From: Pseudoscleropodium purum | Lineage: Eukaryota; Streptophyta; Bryopsida; Hypnales; Brachytheciaceae | DNA length: 64,000 bases | Direction of reading: 5' to 3' | Assembly: GCA_963969395.1 (NCBI GenBank) | Contig: OZ017798.1 | Span: 8,238,173 to 8,302,172 of the forward strand | Shown: positions 1 to 9,956 of the stretch, piece by piece | How the letters are laid out: each line of letters starts with the position of its first letter | Position numbering within the stretch: the first letter of the stretch is position 1 | Notes under the pieces: model-generated | Seen by the model: the letters and a program-made list of their open reading frames with translations, nothing else | Database searches by the model: none | Told to the model about the DNA's origin: nothing | Translations under genes and position numbers: made by a program

Positions 1-720
1 GGCAATAAGGCCACTTATCCCCACCATCAGCCTCAATAGGTAGATTGGCCTATTTGTCTTTCCCACGGCCTAGATGGGTTGCAAGGTTTGTTTGTCCTCA
101 TTAATGGCCTTGACGAACATGTCAACCTGCCACACTCTACCAACAACTAGGCTAGGTAAAAAGGCCTACTCGTCCCTAACATTGGCTTTGATAGGCAACC
201 TAGCCTATCTATCCCTACAAATGGCCAATATAGAAAGGCCAATTCGATTATTCCCATTGTCAACCTAGATAGGCAGTAAGGCCTATCCATCCCCGCTAAT
301 GACTAGAACGGGCAACAATATTTGCTTGTCTCCACTATCAACTTTGATAGGTAGCAAAGCCTATTTGTTTCTATCTTTGGCCAAAATGGATAGCAAGGAT
401 TGTCCGTCTTTACTAGTAGCTTCAATGGATAGGCCAACCTATCCTTCTAGATGACCTCAACAAGCAAACCTTCATGTTCATCTCTGCCATCAACATGGAG
501 GGACAGGCTTTCTTATCCCTCCTTGCTACCGGCCTCAAGGAATAGGCTTTTTTGTCTTTCTTTATCAATGGCTTGAATGGCATGGCCTTGTTGTCCGTCT
601 TCATCAATGGCTTCAATAGACAGGCCAATCTGATCATCATCGCCTATTGTACGGACAAACAAGCCAAATTGTTCATTCTAAAGTTGCAAAGCCAAGGTAT
701 TCGTCCAAATGCTACCTATA
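1..720. repeat. Degenerate 39-bp minisatellite (13-codon unit)
   Basis: Successive 39-base units can be laid under one another, for example those starting at 74, 113, 152, 191, 230, 269, 308 and 347. Each carries a core like GATAGGCAGTAAGGCCTA followed by a pyrimidine-rich stretch and a TGGCC- or CAACY-like end. Roughly 17 units are visible; later ones (about 425-700) vary by a few bases in length. The array runs off the left edge. Because 39 is a multiple of three, short open frames on both strands show a 13-residue period (KAYS/KACPS-like motifs), but stops interrupt them and no gene is claimed. Confidence 0.85.
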
Positions 721-859
721 CAAGTTGTTTTTTCAAATTGCCGCTTTGATGGGTCTTTTGTCATGGTTATCACTAGAACAATCAAGGCTTCAAGTGTTTG
801 TCATAAAGAGAGAATTTGGCTTAGGAAAATGCAGAGTTTCTAGTTACACATGAAATGAA

Positions 860-1200
860 ATTCAAACATGAAGGATCCTATAATTAAATAGAAATGAAAT
901 TCAAACAATATATGTGAAATATGGAATCTTTATACAAGTATAATACATGTGAACAATATATGTATTGGTATACATACTTTTATAATATTTGAAGCCGTAT
1001 AAATACCTGTAGAATTTTTCAAGTCATATAAATATTCATATAAGTATTTGTATAAATATTTGTACAAATAATTCTATAAGTTCTCATATAAATATTCATA
1101 TAATGCTTCAAATCATATAGATACTGTGTATATTCCATAGAAGATAATATAATCCAAATATATTACTAAAATTTGTAAAGAAGTTAATTGAATTGAAAAT
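860..1200. other. AT-rich spacer with short ATAAATATT-like repeats
   Basis: Very AT-rich. Variants of ATATAAATATTCATATAA and GTATAAATATTTGTA recur with irregular spacing between about 940 and 1130. No coding frame or RNA gene is visible. Confidence 0.6.
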
Positions 1201-1905
1201 AAAACTTGTGAAATGCTTCAAAGAAATATCCAACACTCAAGTAAGTGCCATGATCACTCCAAAATTTCAAATAAAGAGTGTGATAGCTTTTTGAAAATCT
1301 AACATAGATATCTACAACCTCTTTAATTTTTAAGTTAAAAAAAGATACTATCTATCTTTTATGGCCGTTCAAAATTTCTTCTTCTCAAATCAAAGGCAAC
1401 TTGACACTACTTCACTTCCAAATTCATATTTCTCACTATATAACTTCAAAATGAGAATGTAATAGCTTTTTGTAAAGCTAACACCAATATCTATAATCTC
1501 TATAAATTTCAATTTAAAATAAGGTATTATTCATGTTTAATGATGTCCTAAAGTTGATACTCTCAATTTCGGCGGCAACTCTATACCCTCATATTTTTAA
1601 TATCAAATCTTCTACTATATAATTTCAAATGAAGTGTATGATAACTTTTTGAAAAAATGACACAAGTATCTACCAATGTTCCAAAATTCAATAAAAAAAA
1701 AATATTGCTCATAACTTATAGGTGGTCAAAGTTCTCTCTCTTCAATTCAAAGGCAACTCATCACTACTTTGCTTTCAAGTGCATAACTATTACTCTACAA
1801 TTCCAAATTAAGTGTATGATAGCTTTTGAAAAGTTAACACAAGCATCTACAATCCTTCTCATTCCCTCAAGCATAACTTTTACATAAAAACTCCAAATAA
1901 AGTAA
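1200..1905. repeat. Tandem repeat of about 179 bp, roughly four copies
   Basis: The landmark TGATAGCTTTTTGAAAA and its variants occur at about 1281, 1460, 1639 and 1818, a constant spacing of about 179 bases. Each copy continues with a stretch like CTAACACAAGTATCTACAA, then an AT-rich block, then AAAGGCAACT near the middle, then a TTCCAAATT-like end. Copies are diverged. The unit length is in the range typical of plant satellite DNA, but four copies do not make a satellite array. Confidence 0.8.
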
Positions 1906-3971
1906 GGTATAAGGTTTGTGAATCACAAGAAAAAGAAGAACATGCTTTTAAAACTTTATTATAAAATTTACAAAACTCAACATGATATGTCTCTTCAAAC
2001 TCACGGCTCTTTTAAGCAAATTATAAAGAAGACTCTTCCACCTCATCTTCCATCTCCTCCACCTAAACAAGTAGATTTCTCTAAACAAGCCACATGGACC
2101 ACATTTCATCCATCGACTAATTTTTTCCTCTTCATAACTCTATCTACATCCCTACATAGAATTAAAATCAGTTAAAATCTAAAAGAAAGGTAAAACAAAC
2201 TTCACCTTTCATTTTAATAACTTTTAATATATAAAGTAAATTTTAAAATATCTTTCAATATGAAAATAGAAGAACTATAATCAAATGAATGTTTAATAGA
2301 GGTAAATAAATAGAGTATCAAGAAGAATGTCATTCCAGTTGCCTTTTGATACTTTAAAAAACCCTTCGATTTGACATATAATTATACACTTTTACATAGT
2401 GAAAGCATTCACAATGCAATACCGTTAGGAATCCTTTTTTTTCATACAAAGAACATTTCTATAAACTCTAGGGATTTCTCCATTTTATTCTCAAAATTTG
2501 AGTTTTTTTTTTTCTAGTGAAACTCTTAAACAAAAGACTTGGTAGAAATAGGCAAATACAACACCTCAATTTTTTGTCCAAGTTGCCTTAATTTGTTTTT
2601 TTACTTTTGTTGGTTCTAGCTTGTGGCGCAACATCGGCCAATTGCTAATTTTGTGGCTTTCACTAAGTGTACTAAAAAGGACCTCTGAGCACCACTATTG
2701 AAATTCAAGCGCCATAGAAAGTATGCATGACCTAGAAAAACATGTCATATTCTACCCCTTGTCCTAGTTCTTGTAATACTCTATCTATCAAAGTAGGTGA
2801 AAATTGTAAGCACTTCATTGCTAAAATCCTACCCTAAATTCTATTGTGAAATGTCCTTGCTACATATTAGAGTTAGTTGTTTTAAATTTGATGGAATTTA
2901 CATTTTAGGCAAAGAACCCAATCTAAGCCACTCCATGGTCATAGAATAAGTTCCTTTTTACCATAAAACCTTATAGAATGATCTAAATCTATTTTCACGT
3001 GAATGAAAGTTTTTAAAACTAAACCCTTCTTTCCTATTTCTTTCCAAGCTTTTCTTGTGATTCTGCCATTTTTCCATCCAAACTCTTCTAACTCATTTTG
3101 TTCGTTCTTTTTCATGTTATTTCATCAATTTTCATCCATTTTTTCGTCCAACCACTTCTATCCATTTCTGAAAATTGCCTTCATCCATTTTATCCAACCA
3201 CATTTATTAATTTAGTTAATCCACTTTCTTGATGCTTTGGATAGATTTTCATTCAATTTCAATTAAGGTTCATCCAATTTTATATCCATTTTCCCCTTTT
3301 TTGGGATAGATTCAAATATTTCATCTCTACACTTACCAATCCATTCTTCCCATTCACCGCTCTTCCCTCACTACTCACATACCAGCATTCCTTTATAAAT
3401 ATAGTCGATAAGAATGAAGTTAATAACAATAGTTTCTAAGAATGTAATCAATATAAATCATAGTCCAAAATTAGACTTTCTCAAATAAACTTTTAAAACA
3501 AGGATGAGGATAAAGATAGGATGTTTCCTTTTCCAATGGCCAACCAAAAGATTTAGAAATTGAGGATTCAAAGGAAGAGGCTTCGATAAACAAACAAAAC
3601 AAGTGAAGCTTCAACAATAGTGGCATGATTGCAAGGCAAGCTTGTAAGATGTAAGTCTCTAATACATCCCTGTCTATATTTCTAAAGAAAGCATGACTCT
3701 CTACTAAGTTTTGCAATCAAAAAATACCACAAGCACCTTGACATCAATTACTCACTATATCTTTAAGAAGTGATCTTTTTTATATTTTGGCATCTAAGAT
3801 CAATCAATTATTATTCCATCTTTAAGCATGATCATTGATTTCAACCACCATATTAGGATGACAAACTAAGTTGAGAGCTTTGAAAATTTGTTGTGTTCAA
3901 TTAAATTTTTTGGTAAGAACTTTGGTGCTTGCCCTAAGCAAATTATGAAAATTACAATTCTTTATTGATGC
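1906..3971. other. AT-rich intergenic DNA, nothing recognised
   Basis: Low-GC sequence with homopolymer runs. There is a TTCATCCATTTT-like pyrimidine-rich tract at about 3090-3360. The short open frames show no family similarity I recognise, and no tRNA-like fold or transposon ends were seen. Confidence 0.5.
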
Positions 3972-3974
3972 AAG

Positions 3975-4146
3975 CACTAGTAGAAAATTCAATTTTTCTA
4001 TTGATTTGGTCACATTTATTTGATTCACTTTTTTGTTGATTTAAACAACAATCTATTGATGTGAACAAAAATCAATACAAATCAATAGAAAAGTGAACCA
4101 AATAAACATAACAAAATCAACAAAAAAATTAAATTTTCTACTAGTG
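3975..4146. mobile_element. 172-bp CACTA-type miniature inverted-repeat element
   Basis: The element begins CACTAGTAGAAAATT and ends with the reverse complement AATTTTCTACTAGTG. The inverted arms run about 70 bases each, almost to the centre. It is bounded by a 3-bp direct repeat AAG (3972-3974 and 4147-4149). CACTA ends plus a 3-bp target duplication are the hallmarks of the CACTA (En/Spm) superfamily. It has no coding capacity, so it would need a transposase in trans. Confidence 0.8.
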
Positions 4147-4149
4147 AAG

Positions 4150-6269
4150 TCTTGATTGGTGAATCCTAGTGTATAAGTTCCAATGTAAAAGTGATTGGAC
4201 CTAGTAGGGAGTTGCAACCCATTCAAGGTTGGTTAATACCAATGGGGAGTAGTGATGCAACCAAGTGCTTAGATATCAATGGAAGTTCTACCCTGTGTCA
4301 TCCAATGACATACTTAGTGTCTTGTAGGAGTTAAGTGTTGGAAGTAGAGTTGGAAATCACGAAGGAATGGTGAATCACGTGACTTAAGTTAGAATCTAAG
4401 ATTGTGGATGCATAACATGTGAAGTGTTAGGACACTGTGACCTTTGGAGCTACTAGGAGTTAAGTACTACAACTAACTACTGGAAGGGAGCTAAAGGTCA
4501 AAAGTGTCACTAAGGGGTACAATAAAGGGTGTACAATTGCCTTCAAAAGTGTATATGTAGTTTTGAACAAGCTATAACTTTTGGATACTACCTTTTTTTA
4601 CTTTTGAAATTTAGAGAGTTTATACAATATTATTTTAAGTTTTTGAAAAGCTAAGGTATACTTTATCTGAAGCTTTTGTGCTATTTTGGCATTTGTTCAA
4701 AGTTTAATTACATTTTCATCAAGGATTTGTGATTTTATACATAGCTTATATATTTTGGTATATGGTTTTTTAATATTTATATTTATTTTAAACAAATAAA
4801 TATACATTCAATATACATATATTATATATGTACAATATATGATATCTATACACAATACATACAAATATACAATACTTTGTATGGAAATGTATATGTATAT
4901 ATGCAATATATTGTATACTTTATATTTTATAACATTTTAAATTTCAAACAGTGCTCTCACTTTATTTTGAAAAAAAATATCCTACTACTTTTACCTTTGC
5001 AATCCTTCATACCTTAAGTTGAATTTGGTTGCAATCAAAAACTTCATGTTTTTGTAAAAATACATATCTTCCTACTTGACAACATTAATGCAAAATAGTA
5101 GCAGTGCATTTATAAAAGTGAAAAGTGGCATTTACAATAATAAATTCATCAAATAGGTGCAATAATTGTAGGTGCAGTCGTCAATTAAATTGTTGTTAAA
5201 GATTTCAAATACTTTATGTAATTGCTTTTTGTTTACTACCTTTATCAAAGTTATAAAACTTTGTAGTACCACTTTTTTATCTTCAAAAAATATAGAGTTT
5301 GTTTCACATTTGATAGCATTTTGGATAGGTGATCAATATTATTGATACGCCAAAAGATTGTAAGAGATTGAAGAATGATGAGAGATTAGTACAAATATTG
5401 TGCATTGGGTTGTATACTTATTGTTTTTATAAGGCTTTAAATAGCTAGATAAACTTTTGATTGTCTTCCTTAAGTTCAATGTTTATATGAATGTTATCAC
5501 TTTACAACCATCTAATCCTTACAAAGGATTTATTGTGCAAAGTACAAAACAATTTTTAATAGTTTGAATGGATGAATGATAATAAATTCAAAGATGAGAA
5601 AGAGTTGTATTGTAATGCTTGTAGCTTAAGAATGTATATATCGCAGATTAAATGCTCAAAAAAAATTAAGGTTTTCAAATCTCAAGTTACAAAGAAGTAG
5701 ACAAAGAGGAAAAATAAGAAGAAAAAAAAAGTTTTATTACTTACTTCCAAAGAAGGATTAAGAAAAAAGATGAGAGAAAATAAAGTTTAACTTGAAGTCA
5801 ACAAGGATATGACAAGACATCTATGGCAATTGATTTTGGTGGCCAAGAGGTGGCCAAGATTGTTGGTGATGGTTCCTTGAATCTAAAAAAGATTGTTGAA
5901 GAGCTTGTGCCTATGGTTGCTAGACATGTAATGGTAATGAATATGACAATTATGAGCTTGACTAAGGTTTACATAATTTGGTAAGTATATCATATTATTA
6001 TTATTTCATTCAAATTCATGTTTGTATTAAGATGGTACCAAGAATGAAACCAATAAAGTTTCTTGCAAAGTACTTTTTGATGGTACCAAGAATGTAGCCA
6101 AATAATGCACGGTTCTAGAAATCTCATTGTGACAAATAAAATAAGCAATCAATCTAACTTAAGGTATAGATATTGATGATTTTTACAAAGTCTTTGTTTT
6201 TGTTTTTTATTTTATTCTAAATTTAACACATATTTTTGTAGAAATAAAATTGCAACAACTCTTTTTGTA
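4150..6269. other. AT-rich intergenic DNA with a TA-rich low-complexity tract
   Basis: Positions about 4790-4925 consist largely of TATATA/ACATATA-like simple sequence. Around 4200-4520 GC is slightly higher but no open frame or LTR end is convincing. From 4600 to 6269 I see nothing else identifiable. Confidence 0.5.
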
Positions 6270-6272
6270 GTC

Positions 6273-6351
6273 TACTACAAAAAAATAGTGTTAGTTTGAT
6301 CATGGTTAGTCAATTTGAACGTGTCAATTCACACATTGTTTTCTTGTAGTG
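6273..6351. mobile_element. 79-bp CACTA-type mini element
   Basis: The right end, read on the minus strand, starts CACTACAAGAAAACAATG, which matches the canonical plant CACTA terminus CACTACAAGAAAA. The left end reads TACTACAAAAAAATAGTG, the same sequence with the first base lost. Both sides carry a 3-bp direct repeat GTC (6270-6272 and 6352-6354), the expected target duplication size. At 79 bp it is close to two ends with almost nothing between. Confidence 0.75.
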
Positions 6352-6354
6352 GTC

Positions 6355-7310
6355 ATTTTATATATGCTTCATATTACTTACAACTTTTGTTTGAAAACCT
6401 TCATTAAATTATTACTATAAGTTGTATTTTATAATGAATATTTATAATTTTATAAATTTGGACTATTTTTTGATTTTTTAAGGGCTAATTGATCTTGGAA
6501 TTTTCATTATCAAATAAGAAAATGAAAAATATAGACTTCCTACAGTTAGTCTTGGATTTACACCATTACCATGTGGAATACCATTAATTTTTAATTTTTA
6601 ATTTTTTAATCTTTTTTTCCACTTCTTATAGTCAAATATTTATTTCCAACAAAATAGGGTATTATAAATTCAAATGTTCCCTTATTTTCTAGACTCTATA
6701 AAATTTGCATACATCCAAAATTAACACTTCCTAGAACTTGATCCCTACATTTGGATGAAAAATTGTAACAAAAACCTAAATATTGATTATATAGGATGTA
6801 CACAATCAAAACGTGAGGGTTTATCAAAGCTTAATTAGAGCTTAGTATTATTGTTTGATACATCCTTAGAACATACTATAAAAAAGACTATTAAAAAATT
6901 CATAATTTATTCATGCAATAGAATTAATCGTAAAGTGTGTATAATGCAAGACCAAGAGGTATACTTTGGAAAAAACATGGGATGAAACTCCTTGAAACAT
7001 CAAAACTAAGGTCCCATGGAATTTAGTGTTGTGTTTTTTTTTTTTAATTATACCTTCCTTTGATCCCACGTTCAAATTGAGGTTTAGGGTACATTTAACT
7101 CTAATGTCCAAATAATCAACACTAAAATGTGTTGAAATCTTCTGCACTTGCCAATGAGATTCCATAAAAATAAATTCTACTCCGTATTTAATAATAGCAC
7201 CTGTTGTCAGCTGTAAATAGTGACGAGTGTAGGTGCACATACCTTACACAGCCCGTTTTAACTTAGATGAGGAATGTGAGCTTCGGATATTCTTTCGCAA
7301 TTGACAGGAA
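6355..7310. other. Intergenic DNA upstream of the kinase gene
   Basis: AT-rich until about 7200, then composition changes sharply to GC-moderate sequence at the gene leader. A 109-residue minus-strand frame (6911-7240) has no recognisable similarity and AT-driven composition, so it is not called. Confidence 0.5.
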
Positions 7311-7312
7311 GT

Positions 7313-7549
7313 TAGGGTTTAGGGCTGCGCTCTTCGGGAGGCAGCCGCCAGTGCCGTAGACGCCCGTCTGCGTCGGACATCAGACCGTCTCCCTCGTCTG
7401 GCTCTCTTTGCCGAACCTTTTCCACTTTCCATCGCAGCCTTGCTCGCCATATCTTCCCCACCACCTCCTCTTTCCTACCTCATTGCCTCCCCTTCCGCCG
7501 CTGCTCTCTTGTCTCCTCTTCTCAAACCTGCAGGCTCCATTCCGTCGCC
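7313..7549 (+). promoter_or_regulatory. Probable NDPK 5' leader with telo-box-like motif and CT-rich tract
   Basis: TTAGGGTTTAGGG at about 7312-7325 contains the reverse complement of the plant telo-box AAACCCTAA, a motif often found near start sites of growth and translation-related genes. A pyrimidine-rich stretch follows from about 7385 to 7545, ending directly at the start codon. The transcription start is inferred from the composition shift and has not been seen directly. Confidence 0.45.
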
Positions 7550-9117
7550 ATGGCCAACGCCGAGGTTACCTTTATCATGATCAAGCCCGATGGCGTGCAG
7601 CGGGGCCTGGTATGTCTCTTTCCTAACTACACTTTTAGCCTCTTTTCCTTTCTCTAGGGTTAGCTCGTTTGCCGTGTCTTTCATTCTCATGCTCTTTGCT
7701 CTTTTGTGCAGATTGGCGATATCATCTGTAGGTTTGAGAAGAAAGGCTTCTTCCTCAAAGGTTCGACCTGTGGCCTTGCATTGCAGTCTTTGTTTGATCT
7801 TTCCACTTTGAGTCTCGAGTGTCTTCTCCGTGGCGTGCTTTGAAAGAGTGACAAGTCAGTGATCGTGTGGCCTGCGTGAATGATACTTTAGAATATAATG
7901 TCGTTGTGGAGAATCGTTATTGTAATGAGGTTTGAGTGTATTATTTTTTGGCTACTTGGAGGTGTTTCTGTACTCGTGTACGTGGGAGAGCTTGATCTCT
8001 GCCTTTTAAATGTTGCTATGATATTCGAAGGGGGATGATGAGAAGTTTAAATTTTCACCGAATAATGATGTGGACGATTTAACTCGGCTTTCCCTGATCC
8101 CTTCGCCATACTGGACTGTCGCTAAATTATGCCTTTCAATGTTCAGTATCCTTCAAGTACTATTGAAGAATGATTTGGACGGAAGTTTGCGCTAGATTTT
8201 CTTGTTGTCTGTTAACTAAATGGTGAGAAGTGCAGTAAAGGGGAGTGATGAGAAGTTTTTATATACCACTGAATAATGATGTGGACGATATAACTCGGCT
8301 TTCCCTGATCCCTTTTCTGGACCTTCGAAATGTTTCCCTTGAGGATGCTTTAGGATGACCTGGACTTGCACAGCTAGAGGAGGTGATGAGAAGTTTATAA
8401 ATGCCACTGAATAATGATGTGGACGATAAAACTCGGCTTTCCCTGATCCTTCCGCTTCATGTTGATTTAGTACTTGTGGTTGTGTGTTATTCTTTTCTTG
8501 CTTTGGGGGATTTCATCATATTGACTCAAGAGTCTACACCAGTCTCCATCACATTGTTTTTTGATCGTTACCTGTTTGCTGCTATGATACAGCCATGAAG
8601 ATGATCCAGGTTGAGAAGTCCTTCGCCGAGAAGCACTACTCCGACCTCTCCACCAAGCCTTTCTTCGGGTCGTTGGTCGAGTACATCGTTTCTGGACCTG
8701 TGGTTGCCATGGTGTGGCAAGGGAAGGGAGCTGTTGCCACCGGGCGTAAGATTATCGGAGCCACCAACCCGGCTGCCTCCGAGCCTGGAACGATCCGTGG
8801 AGATTTCTGCATTGAAGTTAGCAGGTATGTCCCCGACACAGGTTTCTACTGAGTAATTCTTTTAGGTTTTTTTGATAATATGGCTTTGTCCTCTTACAAT
8901 GTTTCCAATAATGTTGCAATAATGTTCGGAGAACGGAGCTATCTTTTTGTAATGATTGTTGCTGTCAGTGTTTGAACTTCTGTCTCTTGCTCTGTCCAGG
9001 AACATTATTCACGGTAGCGACGCTGTTGATAGCGCCCAGAAGGAGATTGCTCTGTGGTTCCCTGAGGGCATTGTCGACTGGCGCAGTGCTAACCACTCTT
9101 GGATCTATGAGAATTAG
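7550..9117 (+). CDS. NDPK1: Nucleoside diphosphate kinase, cytosolic type I
   Basis: Transfers the gamma-phosphate from ATP to other nucleoside diphosphates through a phospho-histidine, keeping cytosolic NTP pools balanced. Exons: 7550-7609, 7712-7760, 8593-8824, 9000-9117. All introns are GT-AG, phases fit, and the total is 459 nt (152 aa), the usual size for the plant type I enzyme. The protein starts [19 protein letters not shown]. Visible family landmarks are Lys12 in the IKPDGV nucleotide loop, SGPVVAMVW, the [16 protein letters not shown] block, catalytic His118 in NIIHGSD, and a C-terminal HSWIYEN. There is no transit peptide, so it acts in the cytosol. The ATG at 7550 is the first in the leader and gives the canonical N-terminus. 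Intron 2 (832 bp) carries three repeats, listed separately. CFAP44 starts about 840 bp downstream on the same strand. Confidence 0.96.
8035..8455. repeat. Three copies of a roughly 70-bp repeat in NDPK intron 2
   Basis: Copies lie at about 8035-8107, 8246-8315 and 8384-8455. Each has GATGAGAAGTTT, then GAATAATGATGTGGACGAT, then AACTCGGCTTTCCCTGATCC. The shared core is almost identical in the three copies while the spacers (about 140 and 70 bases) differ. Being almost unchanged in intron sequence suggests recent duplication or constraint. Confidence 0.85.
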
Positions 9118-9956
9118 ATTGCCGTAAACCTTTCGGATCGTAGGAACGTAGTCTATAGTTTTGACATTATGTGAGTTTGTGACTGGAGTTGCATTGTTTC
9201 CTTTCAATGCCAATTTCGCTTATAATATGATATCCTCTCTTTGAGAATTTAAGATGTGCAATAAGTGTGGAGTTTATGATTTAATTCTGAAATGTCCGGC
9301 TGCAAGTCCATCTGGTTGGAGCAACTCGGTGCAAATGACTAGTCACGTTCACATTTTGAGTAAAAACGAGGATAACCTTTTAAACGTTTCTCTCTTGAGG
9401 GGTTTGGCAAGCTCTTGTCCACCTCATACTTATGGTTGTATTGGTCCCTTGAATTTAGCACCGCTGTACTCATCTACAAATACTTTAGTAGGAGTTTTGC
9501 TAAATTTAGCCATGTTTGAGATCTTCCATCAAAATCTACCTCTAAACTGACAACGACGATCTTCTCTTTGCCTAACAAACTGAATGATGCTGTGAATGTA
9601 CAAAGTAAATTCTCCACTCTCGAGTATTTGCATTCATACAGTTTGCTCAACACGCACATTCTGTTGTACGGCAGCGAATCGTAAGTTGAAAATGTTCACA
9701 TGATCAGAGGAGAGAATTCGTGTGACACTGAGAATTTTCTCACAGGATATGGTTCCTGTAGAACATTCGACAACCGATGTTGCAGATCCTGATGCTGACC
9801 CTGAAATTCGAGTCTTAAAGAGTATCTGAATTTCTTGATTTTGCTCCCAGTCACGTTTTTATGCAGCAAGAGACGTCCACATGAACAAAATACGAATACA
9901 TTGTTGTGAATTTCTTCACTAAGCAGGTGGTTTTTAAGTAACATCTGACAATCGAC
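9118..9956. other. Spacer between NDPK and CFAP44 (3' and 5' untranslated parts)
   Basis: Holds the NDPK 3' untranslated region (AT-rich, ending in an ATAATATGATAT-like tract near 9225) and the CFAP44 promoter and leader. Open frames at 9254-9550 and 9696-10022 show no recognisable family, and the second overlaps CFAP44 exon 1 on the opposite strand. Confidence 0.5.

Noticed and set aside
6911..7240. 109-codon minus-strand frame
   Set aside because: Composition is that of the AT-rich spacer and no domain is recognisable.
7590..8839. Other frames overlapping the NDPK gene
   Set aside because: They are shadows of the NDPK exons or read through its introns.
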